From contig CAIOOA010000227.1 in NCBI GenBank assembly GCA_903859815.1, positions 1 through 49,671 of the forward strand: a stretch of DNA of 49,671 bases, read 5' to 3'. How positions within the stretch are numbered: position 1 is the stretch's first letter; every line of letters begins with the position of its first letter. The notes beneath the pieces were generated by a model. The model saw nothing but the letters and a program-made list of their open reading frames with translations. It ran no database searches and was not told the DNA's origin. Of the stretch, positions 16,606 to 25,416 are shown piece after piece. Both the position numbers and the translations under genes were made by a program. This DNA is from an uncultured Methylococcaceae bacterium. Lineage in GTDB: Bacteria > Pseudomonadota > Gammaproteobacteria > Methylococcales > Methylococcaceae.

Positions 16606-18770
16606 ACGGACGATTTTTGCCTATTGAAGGAGAAGAAGCGTTATTACGCGACCAGTTCCATCGGTTTGCCAATGCCCGTGAAAATCCTCACATCTTGGCG
16701 GAAGCCAAAGAATGGTTAGTGGGTTTATTGGCATCCACTCCCGCCATTTCGTCTGAAGAATGGTGCATTGAGCCATCGCCGATCATTGGAAAATCCGAAT
16801 GGGACTTTCTGCCCAACCCCGAAACAGCCGATGCGGACTTGCTTGCATTCCATGCGCCTTTGGGTCTGTTGGAAGGGGCATGGCTGCAATCTGTGGCTGT
16901 GGCCGGCAACACTGACTCGGAACCCGTCAATAGTCTTTTCGCCTGTTATCTAGCCTTACTTGGCAAAGATGAATCATGTTCGCCAGCCTTTGCCTATCGC
17001 GGATTATTGAACCAAAATCGAATGAGTTTGCCCGTAGTAACCGCTTGGCAATTTGCACACAACCCTCGCCTAGGCCAAGCTGCACTGGCTTTTGCCAATC
17101 TGCAACTGGCGTTGGGCTTACATTCGGCTACCTTATTGCCAGAAACATTGGGGTTCACCCTAGCCTATGTCCAAAGCCCATCGCCTTGGAGACTACCAGC
17201 CTTGAATTCTGACCAGAGGGAGGCAGTCCTGGCCAATATGGACGCCCAAGTCAATCATGCACTCCTGGCATTTTCGGAACATGCCGAGAGTCACAACAGG
17301 GTGAGTAAAGGGTTCGCGCTCCATAGAACATTTGAAGCTCACTATCTAAACAAGCTAAGGGCGTTTGACCAAAGGTTTAGGCCAAAGGCAGAAGAGGTAG
17401 CCCAGATGATTCGCCGAAAACTGCCCTTTGCAAAAGGCTATCATGCCAACGTGAAGCTTGGGGGGCGGGGTTTGGAGGAATGGTTCGCTGACACTCCCTT
17501 TGACATGCTTGGTTTTCTCAAAGCGTTCTCTGTTTCCAGTTTTGCCCAAGGCAACCGGGTTAGTCGACCGTTTGATCGATTAACCCGCTTCGGCGGCCCT
17601 ATGTTTGGGGTATTTGATAATGAAGAGATGGAGCTAATCCATGCATGGTTGGACGAAACCCTTGCAAACCGTGGCACTCCTCAATTGAATGCATACGGTA
17701 CGGGCGAACCAAACCATCAGGACACAGCCACACCAAAAAACTCTGCAACGCGGGTGTTTACCCATTCGCGACAGACCGATCAAGATTTTGACGAAGAGGA
17801 TTGCCGTGGCCTGAAGTTAACAACGGCTTTTCTAGGACGCATAGACAATCGAAAGCTGTTTCACTTGCTGGTCAACCAAGACCTCCAACCGACTACTTTA
17901 AATTTGGCACGACAACGGGTGGAAAGAGTGTTGGCCCAAACCCGGTTGAGTCGGTTTGGTGGCAATCCCAATCAACGATTCTTCAGCTATGATCCAAATG
18001 TTTTCACTCAGCGCATTGTACAAATTCATCACATGGAAATCTCCAAGTATAAGCCCGTGCAAGCTTCGCCCACTTTGCGTAGGGAAGAGTTAATTTGGGT
18101 CATACGCCAATTCGCGCCGGCCATACTCGTCGATGGATGTTGGTTGCAACATATAGGCAATCCTGCGACGCAAGACCAGCGCAAATCTCGTCTTCTACAG
18201 CGCATTTATGCGGAGGAACTGGGGGATGGCAGGGCTGACTGGAACCACCCAAAAATATATCGTGATTTGCTAAATGACTTGGCAATAGACTTGCCGACCA
18301 TTGCAAGAAGGGCTTTCGCCGAAGAGCCAAGCCTGCTGAATTCATCCTTCGACCTCCCTAGCTATCTGCTTGCCATTTCCCAGTTCCCACGAACCTTCCT
18401 TCCAGAGTTGCTGGGACTTAATTTAGCCATCGAACTGAGCGGACTGGGAGCTGGTTACCTGAGGCTGGCAGAGGAATTGGGTTATTGGAAAATCAATCCA
18501 TTAATTGTGAATCTGCATTTATCCATTGACAATCTCGCTGGCGGTCACGCCGCCATGGCCTGCGAAGCCATTCAATTACATATGGACGAGGTATTGTCTT
18601 TAGCCGGTGCTGACATGGGCAATAAAACATGGCGTAGGATTTGGACTGGCTATCGTTCGCTAAACTGTGCCACACGCTGGTTTAAATTGGCATTGATAAC
18701 AGGCTTCTTACGGCATTTTATGCCGCAAAGATTGCTTAGCTTTACAAAAAACGATTATAATTCAATATGA
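16602..18770 (+). CDS. Large iron-containing redox enzyme, heme-oxygenase-like diiron (HDO) fold
   Basis: A 722-aa protein with the ATG overlapping the carbamoyltransferase stop; a frame extending 27 bp upstream lacks a better start. Residues 1-300 match no family I recognise. The C-terminal third looks like Haem_oxygenas_2 'iron-containing redox enzyme': YAEELGDGRADWNHPKIYRDL (Glu538/539, His549), IELSG (Glu611) and HLSIDNLAGGH (His639, Asp643, His649) give the Glu/His/Glu/His/Asp/His ligand set of HDO oxidases such as SznF, UndA and CADD. The last His is at D+6 instead of the usual D+3, so it may be a distinct subgroup. Likely an O2-dependent tailoring enzyme acting with the carbamoyltransferase. 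Confidence 0.75.
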   Translation: MNGRFLPIEGEEALLRDQFHRFANARENPHILAEAKEWLVGLLASTPAISSEEWCIEPSPIIGKSEWDFLPNPETADADLLAFHAPLGLLEGAWLQSVAVAGNTDSEPVNSLFACYLALLGKDESCSPAFAYRGLLNQNRMSLPVVTAWQFAHNPRLGQAALAFANLQLALGLHSATLLPETLGFTLAYVQSPSPWRLPALNSDQREAVLANMDAQVNHALLAFSEHAESHNRVSKGFALHRTFEAHYLNKLRAFDQRFRPKAEEVAQMIRRKLPFAKGYHANVKLGGRGLEEWFADTPFDMLGFLKAFSVSSFAQGNRVSRPFDRLTRFGGPMFGVFDNEEMELIHAWLDETLANRGTPQLNAYGTGEPNHQDTATPKNSATRVFTHSRQTDQDFDEEDCRGLKLTTAFLGRIDNRKLFHLLVNQDLQPTTLNLARQRVERVLAQTRLSRFGGNPNQRFFSYDPNVFTQRIVQIHHMEISKYKPVQASPTLRREELIWVIRQFAPAILVDGCWLQHIGNPATQDQRKSRLLQRIYAEELGDGRADWNHPKIYRDLLNDLAIDLPTIARRAFAEEPSLLNSSFDLPSYLLAISQFPRTFLPELLGLNLAIELSGLGAGYLRLAEELGYWKINPLIVNLHLSIDNLAGGHAAMACEAIQLHMDEVLSLAGADMGNKTWRRIWTGYRSLNCATRWFKLALITGFLRHFMPQRLLSFTKNDYNSI

Positions 18771-18812
18771 TTGAGTTATGATGAACCCATTTGAATGTTA
18801 AGGCAGAATAAA

Positions 18813-19283
18813 ATGAATAGTCCATTCGCAGAACGCGCCATGAGTTGGCTAAATGGCATGAAAACTGATTTATTCAAGCAAAAAAGCCTAGGCTACGTCC
18901 TCTTTTTTGCCGTAGTAGTCACCATATCGTTTGGGTTCGTGGTTTTTATCATTGATCCAAACATTCATTCATTTTCTGATGGAGTTTGGTACGCTTGGGT
19001 AACCATGACGCATGTTGGTTACGGTGATGTAGTGCCAACATCATTCCTTGGACGTGTGTTGGCGTGTCTGTTGATTTTGTTTGGGTTAGCCGTGCTTGCG
19101 CTATTGACGGCGATTTTTTCAACCATATTGATTGGGCGAGACATGGGTGGCATGGCAAGGGATGAGGGCCAAATACTTGAAGAGATCAGGCGGCTTCATG
19201 ATAAGATTGACAGGTTAGAATCTAACTATCTTCATGAAACCAAAAAAATAGTAAATGATGGTAATAGCCCACAATTGGAATGA
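18813..19283 (+). CDS. Two-TM potassium-channel-like protein
   Basis: A 156-aa protein with the Ion_trans_2 layout: helix at 26-47, pore helix, selectivity filter THVGYGD (66-72), second helix at 80-104 and a coiled cytoplasmic tail (EGQILEEIRRLHDKIDRLES). Two-TM subunits assemble as tetramers in the inner membrane. The residue equivalent to KcsA Thr75 is His67, unusual for a K+ filter. The ATG at 18813 has AAGG 9 bp upstream; an ATG 18 bp earlier lacks one. Its place 43 bp after the HDO gene and 43 bp before the polymerase-like gene suggests co-transcription. Confidence 0.85.
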   Translation: MNSPFAERAMSWLNGMKTDLFKQKSLGYVLFFAVVVTISFGFVVFIIDPNIHSFSDGVWYAWVTMTHVGYGDVVPTSFLGRVLACLLILFGLAVLALLTAIFSTILIGRDMGGMARDEGQILEEIRRLHDKIDRLESNYLHETKKIVNDGNSPQLE

Positions 19284-19325
19284 TGGCTCACTGTGGGAAA
19301 CAGCTACAGCATTAATTAAGTAGGC

Positions 19326-21710
19326 ATGGTTAAGCAATCGGCAACATTCATTATTGCAGGCTTGCAACGCCTATTGGCAATCATGGTGATCGCAATCACC
19401 ACCTATTGCGTTGCTAATTATCCTTATGCAAGCATTTGGTTAAGTTTGATCCTTATAGCCTATGCCTTATGCTTGTTGATTGCGCCCTCGATTTGGTTGC
19501 TGGCAATTCCAACCATCTTGCCACTGCTGAACTTGGCCCCGTGGAGTGGGCGGTTTTTTCTCGAAGAATTTGATTTCTTCATTTGGGTGACCTTAGCCTC
19601 TTCGCTTTGGCAGGGTGACTTCATCGCATCACACCGCCCACGATTTTCCTTTACCCCTAGCCTGTTGATCGGTCTTTTTCTGACCACTCATAGTATTGCC
19701 ATGCTGCGAGGTTTATTTCCATTGGCTGCAATTGATGCTAACGCATTCAGCAGTTACTATAGTCAATATAATGGGCTCAGGGTTGGCAAATCATTATTCT
19801 GGGCCGCATTACTCATACCTGCCATGCTACGAGCATTTTCTACAAACCAAGTGCGAGCGCGTCATTACTTGACCCTTGGAATTTCGATTGGACTTATTGG
19901 CACTGGGATTGCCGTGCTTTGGGAGCGTGGTGTTTTTATCGACTTGGTTTATGGCGATACCATATACCAGAAACTAAGAAACTTGACTGACTTTAGCACT
20001 GATTATCGAATTACTGCACTTTTTTCAGAAATGCATACTGGGGGAGAAGCAGTGGATGGTTATATTGCTTTGACTTGGCCTTTTGCTTTGGCTGGCTTAG
20101 TGACAGCAGTATCGAAAATAGAAATGGGTATTGAAGCGATGGCATTATCTGCCGGACTTTATTCTGCACTAGTCACATTTTCTAGGGGAACTTATGCCGC
20201 CATAGGGGTTTCCCTTGTGGCATTCGCAGTATTGTATGCCGTAGGCAAAACACGGCGTGAAGTCTCAAGCAAGCAATCTTGGCATGTTCCTATCATATTG
20301 TTGGCTACCGTTGCGATTTGCTCAATACTTTATGTAAAAGGAGGTTATTATTCATTGATAGCCGCCATGGCGATATTTGGCTGTACCATTCTACTAGGAT
20401 TTATTAACGGGCTGCGACACGGGGTACGAATATTATTGATGGCTCTGGTTTGCTTGGGAGGGTTTGCTCTGATGATGCGCGGTTTGCTGACATCAAAGTG
20501 GGTGGATAATGGATTCGTCGAATCGTTGGCGATTAGCCTCCCCATGTCTGTTGGTTTACTGGCATCAGGGATATTCATCGGTATTCAAACGCGCAAGTTT
20601 TTCAGTTTACGTGAAGTGGGCATCAGCTTGACTTTTATCATCACAGTGATTGTTTTGTGCGTACCCGCTTTGTCCGGTAGTTACATGAAAAGCCGATTCA
20701 CCACAACCCATGATGACTTTGGCAGTCGAATCAATCATTGGCAACATGCCATGGCATTAATGGATTCGAGTTGGGATACTTTATTTTTTGGCATGGGATT
20801 AGGCGTATTCCCACGCACTTACCTATGGGGGAAGGAATCTGAAAAATCCAGCATGGCAACCCTCAATGAAGAGGGGGGCAACACATCGCTGAGGCTCAGC
20901 AATAGCATGGATTTAGCCATAGGGCAGAGAGTCCACTTGGAAGCCGAACAAGTTTATAGACTATCTCTCGATTATAAATCCAATGCCAGCATTGGAACGT
21001 TGGATATCAGCATTTGCAGACGCAATATTATTGTCCCTTGGGATTCTGATTGCATTTCGACTTCTCAGGCAATCAAACCGGGAAAATGGCAACATTTTGA
21101 ATGGGAATTAAACATGGGCCAAATCGGCGATGGGGTTCAGATTGGTAGACGCCCTTTGGCTCTTCGTTTCACCCACTTCTATTATCAACCACAAGGGGAT
21201 TATAATTTACCACTGAATTTTATCGAAATCGACAACATCCAGTTAATGGATCGTTATGGATGGAATCATGTGACTAACGGACAGTTCGAACACGGCTTGG
21301 ATAATTGGTTTCCTACTTCAGATCATTCCCACTTGCCTTTACACATTAAAAACCTTTGGGTCAATATATTTTTTGAACAAGGTTTGTTTGGTTTATTTGC
21401 ATTCCTTGCATTAACTCTCTATGCACTCATTATAGGAATACGCATAGCCCGTCGAGGTGATATATTTGCCATGACCTTGGTGTCTTCTGCAATGGGTTTC
21501 TTTTCTGTTGGACTGATAGGCACTTTATATGATGTTCCAAGGGTGATTTTTTTATTTTTCTTATTATTGTTCACTTTGTTGGCACAAGACCCTGCGCTAA
21601 TGAATCAGATTTCCAAGCGAAAGCCAGTCAATATCAGCCCTGATGAATTGCCTAAAATGAGAAATTCATTTATTCAGCCCCCTGCTAATCTAAAGCAGAT
21701 AATGTTTTAA
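19326..21710 (+). CDS. O-antigen ligase/polymerase-like membrane protein with inserted beta-sandwich
   Basis: A 794-aa polytopic protein with about a dozen helices. The segment RINHWQHAMALMDSSWDTLFFGMGLGVFP (about 465-495) matches the Wzy_C/WaaL periplasmic loop that binds lipid-linked sugar. Residues about 505-650 form a beta-rich insert resembling a carbohydrate-binding module (VTNGQFEHGLDNWFP), before two last helices. Such proteins ligate or polymerise lipid-linked glycans at the periplasmic face. The insert is not part of classic WaaL. The C-terminal ~45 residues are polar and cytoplasmic. It lies between the channel-like gene and a degenerate GGDEF gene, all on the same strand. I assign the family with confidence but not the substrate. 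Confidence 0.75.
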   Translation: MVKQSATFIIAGLQRLLAIMVIAITTYCVANYPYASIWLSLILIAYALCLLIAPSIWLLAIPTILPLLNLAPWSGRFFLEEFDFFIWVTLASSLWQGDFIASHRPRFSFTPSLLIGLFLTTHSIAMLRGLFPLAAIDANAFSSYYSQYNGLRVGKSLFWAALLIPAMLRAFSTNQVRARHYLTLGISIGLIGTGIAVLWERGVFIDLVYGDTIYQKLRNLTDFSTDYRITALFSEMHTGGEAVDGYIALTWPFALAGLVTAVSKIEMGIEAMALSAGLYSALVTFSRGTYAAIGVSLVAFAVLYAVGKTRREVSSKQSWHVPIILLATVAICSILYVKGGYYSLIAAMAIFGCTILLGFINGLRHGVRILLMALVCLGGFALMMRGLLTSKWVDNGFVESLAISLPMSVGLLASGIFIGIQTRKFFSLREVGISLTFIITVIVLCVPALSGSYMKSRFTTTHDDFGSRINHWQHAMALMDSSWDTLFFGMGLGVFPRTYLWGKESEKSSMATLNEEGGNTSLRLSNSMDLAIGQRVHLEAEQVYRLSLDYKSNASIGTLDISICRRNIIVPWDSDCISTSQAIKPGKWQHFEWELNMGQIGDGVQIGRRPLALRFTHFYYQPQGDYNLPLNFIEIDNIQLMDRYGWNHVTNGQFEHGLDNWFPTSDHSHLPLHIKNLWVNIFFEQGLFGLFAFLALTLYALIIGIRIARRGDIFAMTLVSSAMGFFSVGLIGTLYDVPRVIFLFFLLLFTLLAQDPALMNQISKRKPVNISPDELPKMRNSFIQPPANLKQIMF

Positions 21711-21766
21711 TATGTAACCAACCCAATGTTATTTTGTATCACCTGTATCATGTTAGGAGGATAAAA

Positions 21767-22879
21767 GTGAGTATAGGCATTTCCGAAATGTTTGCCAATT
21801 CGAATAAACAAGCCAGACAAAGCACAAGATCTAAGATATTCTCTGAAAATCATACAGCTTCAGTTCTGTATACAATCATATTTGCTATTTTGGGTTCTTT
21901 CTTTTTGGCAGGGGATTTAGCATTAGATCAAGACTACACATTCAAATCCATCATCTATCGAAGTGCAATATTGGCTGTCTTGCTAGTCTCAGCTCTTTTA
22001 AAGAAGCTTTCAAAATCGGTATATTTCAATTATGCCGTAGCCTATCTATCACTTGTCTTCTGTGAAATTTTGTTAACAATTTTATTGAATGGACTTGATG
22101 GGGGACTTAAGGCAGGTGTCAGCCAATTCATTTATTTTTATCTCGGTACCTTGCTATGCTGTGCATTATTTCCGTTTAATTATAATATTTTTGGTTGTAT
22201 AGTTTTAACAATCATACCGTTTGCCATTGGCATCCCCTTCGCATTCAATTTTCCAATAACTCTTTATGCCAGTGTGTTGATACCTGCTTTAATAGTGACC
22301 ATTTTAATTCTCTATAAAATCCGCTTCCTCTCCGTCGAAACTCAAAATTCCCGACTTGAAATGGAAGTCTCTGCATTGTTCGACCCAGTCAGTGGATTAT
22401 TGAACTTTCGTGGGTTTGAACGCATGTATCAAAGGATGGTCAGACTCGGTCTGTTTAAAACGTCCCAACAATTTCTGTTGTTGATTGAATTGCACAGCTT
22501 GGAAAATTTAAAAGCCTTAATCGGGGAAAAACAAGTCCAACAGTTCCAAGTTAAGATAGCTGAAATTATTGAATCCTCCTTGGATGTCCGCAACATTACT
22601 GCCCGCTTTGGCGAAAATGAATATGCCTGCCTGCTCCAGCATGTCACGCAAGAAAAAGCCTCAGCCTATGCCGAAGCCATCAGAAAGGCTGTCGCGGACA
22701 AGGATTTTGATTGTCCGTCAATAGAGACAGGCAAGGTAAATTATAGAGCCAGCATTGGCATTGTTTCGGCAGACCCTAAGGATGAAATAAAAACCCTAAT
22801 CAACCGTGGACGCATTAGCTTAAACCAAGCTGTGCAATTAGGGGGTAATCAGTGCGTACTGATCGCCCGTGCCAATTAA
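21767..22879 (+). CDS. Membrane GGDEF-like protein with degenerate active site
   Basis: A 370-aa protein. The GTG start at 21767 is fixed by AGGAGG at 21755-21760; an in-frame TTG 33 bp earlier lacks such a site. Six hydrophobic segments fill residues 35-185, followed by a GGDEF fold from about 205 (FDPVSGLLNFRGFERM in place of DxLTGLxNRRxF). The signature reads RFGENEYACLL, so GG(D/E)EF is GENEY (282-286), and the last motif is RISLNQAVQLGGNQ, not ADxALYxAKxxGRN. It is unlikely to make c-di-GMP; a GTP- or effector-binding regulatory role is possible. It closes the plus-strand run that starts at 14854. Confidence 0.85.
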   Translation: MSIGISEMFANSNKQARQSTRSKIFSENHTASVLYTIIFAILGSFFLAGDLALDQDYTFKSIIYRSAILAVLLVSALLKKLSKSVYFNYAVAYLSLVFCEILLTILLNGLDGGLKAGVSQFIYFYLGTLLCCALFPFNYNIFGCIVLTIIPFAIGIPFAFNFPITLYASVLIPALIVTILILYKIRFLSVETQNSRLEMEVSALFDPVSGLLNFRGFERMYQRMVRLGLFKTSQQFLLLIELHSLENLKALIGEKQVQQFQVKIAEIIESSLDVRNITARFGENEYACLLQHVTQEKASAYAEAIRKAVADKDFDCPSIETGKVNYRASIGIVSADPKDEIKTLINRGRISLNQAVQLGGNQCVLIARAN

Positions 22880-22939
22880 AAAAACCGGAACCTATGGAGT
22901 AAAACCCCAATTCTATTCCAGTTTGTCAGTTGTCTTAAG

Positions 22940-23305
22940 CTAATCCTGCCGCTCAGCAATGACATACTCTTCGACAGGTCGACCTCCCACTAGGTGTTCC
23001 AATATTATCCGTTCAAGGACTTCCGGTGTGCATGAACGATACCAAACCCCTTCAGGGTAAACTACCGCAACAGGTCCAGCCGAACAAACCTGGAGACAGT
23101 TGGCCTTGGTGCGGTAAATACCAGTAACATCCTCAAGCTTAAGTTCCTTGATGCGTCGCTTAAGATACTCCCAAGAAACAAGCCCGGCTTCCTTATCGCA
23201 ACATTTTGGCTTGGTCTGGTCACAGCAAAGAAAAATATGCCGATTTATATTAGCCAACCCTAAATTATTTACCACTAATGCCAATTCTTCGTTGCTTGTT
23301 ACCAT
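22940..23305 (-). CDS. Thioredoxin-like 2Fe-2S ferredoxin domain protein
   Basis: A 121-aa cytosolic protein of the (2Fe-2S) ferredoxin/NuoE-like thioredoxin fold. Cysteines C27/C28, C35/C36, C70 and C74 include the typical late pair in [20 protein letters not shown], which with one early Cys each binds a 2Fe-2S cluster. It is probably an electron carrier or a cluster-sensing protein; partners are unknown. It lies 31 bp after the FKBP gene on the same strand, so the two may be co-transcribed. Confidence 0.85.
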   Translation of the reverse strand: MVTSNEELALVVNNLGLANINRHIFLCCDQTKPKCCDKEAGLVSWEYLKRRIKELKLEDVTGIYRTKANCLQVCSAGPVAVVYPEGVWYRSCTPEVLERIILEHLVGGRPVEEYVIAERQD

Positions 23306-23336
23306 AATCTAAATTTCCCTTAAAAGCACCACAGGA

Positions 23337-23798
23337 TTACCGATTGACTTTGACTAAATCCACTTCAAAAATAAGTGCAGAGTTGGGGGGTATTACACGC
23401 GCCGCACCAGTTTCGCCGTAAGCAAGAGGTGAAGGAATGAAGAATCGATATTTAGCCCCTTCCTTCATGAGTTGCAAGCCCTCGGTCCATCCTTGAATGA
23501 CACCATTTAAAGGGAATGTAATATTTTCACCGCTATCAAATTCCTTTCCAGTAATCAGTGAGCCTTTATAATTGACGGTGACACTATCCGTAGCAGATGG
23601 ATTTTTTCCGTTGCCTTCTTTTATCACCTGATATTGCAAGCCACTTGGCGTTGTGGTCACACCTTCCTTAACCCGATTTTCAGCGAGAAATGCCTCACCT
23701 GCTTTTAGGTTTTGATCTGGATCAATTTTTGAGCAGGCACCCAACAAGCTTACTAAAATCACGAAAAAAACTGATTTAACCGATACTTTGTTAAACAT
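23337..23798 (-). CDS. FKBP-type peptidyl-prolyl isomerase lipoprotein
   Basis: A 153-aa lipoprotein: signal peptide with lipobox LLGAC (Cys22), then a short linker and a complete FKBP domain (about 45-153) with VTVNYKGSLITGKEFDSG, FPLNGVIQGWTEGLQLM and YGETGAARVIPPNSALIFEVDL. It isomerises X-Pro bonds in periplasmic or envelope proteins. The ATG at 23798 is chosen because it places the lipobox correctly; an upstream GTG adds 21 residues before the signal. The dimerisation domain of FkpA/Mip is absent. Confidence 0.9.
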   Translation of the reverse strand: MFNKVSVKSVFFVILVSLLGACSKIDPDQNLKAGEAFLAENRVKEGVTTTPSGLQYQVIKEGNGKNPSATDSVTVNYKGSLITGKEFDSGENITFPLNGVIQGWTEGLQLMKEGAKYRFFIPSPLAYGETGAARVIPPNSALIFEVDLVKVNR

Positions 23799-23933
23799 GA
23801 CATCGTCAACTCTTAGAAAATAGAAATTAAGACCACTCACTTCAATAGGATTGTGCAGCACACTTCAATGCATGAGATGGAAGAAAGTTTGAATTATATA
23901 CACTTAAGCCAATGAAAACAATACTATAGCTTA

Positions 23934-24209
23934 CTAAATCGACGAAGGACGCCATCCTTCAAATTTTGCCAATAGTTGCGCTTTTTGTGATCGCCAAGGT
24001 ATTTTAACAATTCCCCTTTTCATTGACTCGCTTGCATATATCCATACACAGTAGAAACAAACTAGCAAAAGTCCAGTCAATTTAGCTATAATGCTCTGTT
24101 GCACAAAATTGTCTGGTCGATAAATGTTTTCAAATACACAAAAATAGCCAACAAAAGGCCCTATTAAGATTAATCCTATGCTGATTGCAAGTATCAACCC
24201 AAAAAACAT
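23934..24209 (-). CDS. Small two-helix membrane protein, unknown
   Basis: A 91-aa frame with two hydrophobic helices (about 3-25 and 40-60) and a basic cytoplasmic tail rich in Lys, Arg and Trp. I recognise no family. Its first 32 bp overlap head-to-head with the start of the AAA ATPase gene at 24178, which is unusual, so either start could be later than drawn. Composition and hydrophobic patterning look protein-like, but no Shine-Dalgarno is obvious. Confidence 0.5.
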   Translation of the reverse strand: MFFGLILAISIGLILIGPFVGYFCVFENIYRPDNFVQQSIIAKLTGLLLVCFYCVWIYASESMKRGIVKIPWRSQKAQLLAKFEGWRPSSI

Positions 24210-25299
24210 CCTCTCTTTCGGCGAGGCTCACTCCGCTATCGAGTTGTCCCCCCTCACCATCCTTGTTGGTCCTAACGGGAGTGGAAAGTCTAACTTAATT
24301 CAATGTGTCAAGTTGCTACAGAAGGCAACTAACAGCCAACCTAGCCCTTCCTTGGGTTGGTTATGGCAAGGGCAGAAAAGCCAACCCATCGCCCGACTGG
24401 AGGCCGTGATCGATTGCCCTATTGGTTCCAGAAATTTGCGCTATTGGTTGGAATTCACCCCTGACAACGAAAGCTTCAAGCTAACGGATGAAAGGATAGA
24501 GAACGAACACCCTGATGTGGGTCACGGCAAGTCTTATTTTTATTTTGCTTACCAGAAGGGTTGGCCCGTGGTCAACGTAAAAAGTGTTCGCCGACAATTG
24601 AAACGGGAGGAAATCGATACGAATTTGTCCATATTGGCACAACGTAAAGACCCAGAGGCTTACCCAGAAATTACTTGGTTGGGTGAGGCATTCAGTGCCT
24701 TGCGCATTTATGGCAATTGGACGTTTGGCCCTGATTGCCCCGTCAGGCTCGGCAATAAGCAAGCTTCCTCCGATAATTTTCTCTCCGAAAATTTCGAAAA
24801 CCTCGAAGCAATCCTCTCCACACTTTGCAGCGAACCCGCAACCAAGACGAAAATTATTAATCAACTTCGCGTTTTAATTCCAGAATTGCGGGATATAAAC
24901 TTCAACATGATTGAAGGTAGCCCAAAATGCTCAATCAGTGAAGGAGATTTTGTAATACCCATTTCGAACCTGTCAGACGGCACTTTGCGATTCCTATGCT
25001 TGCAAGCCATTCTTTGCCACCCGCTGCCGCCGCCCTTGATTTGCATAGAGGAACCTGAGCTAGGGCTGCATCCTGAGATGATGCCGGTCATTGCCGACGC
25101 CTTACGCGAAGCCTCGCAACGCACTCAGATAATCGTCTCAACGCATTCAGATTTGTTGGTTGAAGAATTCATCGCCACACCAGAAAGCATCATCGTTTTC
25201 GAAAAACACGAAGGGCAGACCATGGCCCATCGGTTAGAAGGCGAAGCGCTGGATAATTGGCTGGACAAATTCACCTTGGGACACATGCCACCCATTTGA
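24178..25299 (+). CDS. AAA-family ATPase (AAA_21, RecF/OLD-like)
   Basis: A 373-aa SMC/RecF-like ATPase without long coiled coils: Walker A GPNGSGKSNL (about 32-41), signature ISNLSDGTLRFLCLQAIL, Walker B LICIEEPELGLHP and the D-loop/switch STHSDLLVEEF. The N-terminus (INPKNILSFGE) is the usual first strand of this class. No TOPRIM or nuclease domain is attached or adjacent. Such solitary ATPases are often found in phage-defence or repair contexts. It sits 117 bp before ssb on the same strand. Confidence 0.88.
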   Translation: MLIASINPKNILSFGEAHSAIELSPLTILVGPNGSGKSNLIQCVKLLQKATNSQPSPSLGWLWQGQKSQPIARLEAVIDCPIGSRNLRYWLEFTPDNESFKLTDERIENEHPDVGHGKSYFYFAYQKGWPVVNVKSVRRQLKREEIDTNLSILAQRKDPEAYPEITWLGEAFSALRIYGNWTFGPDCPVRLGNKQASSDNFLSENFENLEAILSTLCSEPATKTKIINQLRVLIPELRDINFNMIEGSPKCSISEGDFVIPISNLSDGTLRFLCLQAILCHPLPPPLICIEEPELGLHPEMMPVIADALREASQRTQIIVSTHSDLLVEEFIATPESIIVFEKHEGQTMAHRLEGEALDNWLDKFTLGHMPPI

Positions 25300-25416
25300 A
25301 CATGATTTGAAATGCAAGCTGCAAAACTGGCGATCCTTCCCTTTTGCACTGATGATTCGCTATCATGTACCCATCAACCCGCTCCTATCAACTCGGCAAC
25401 GGAGAAAAAATAAACC

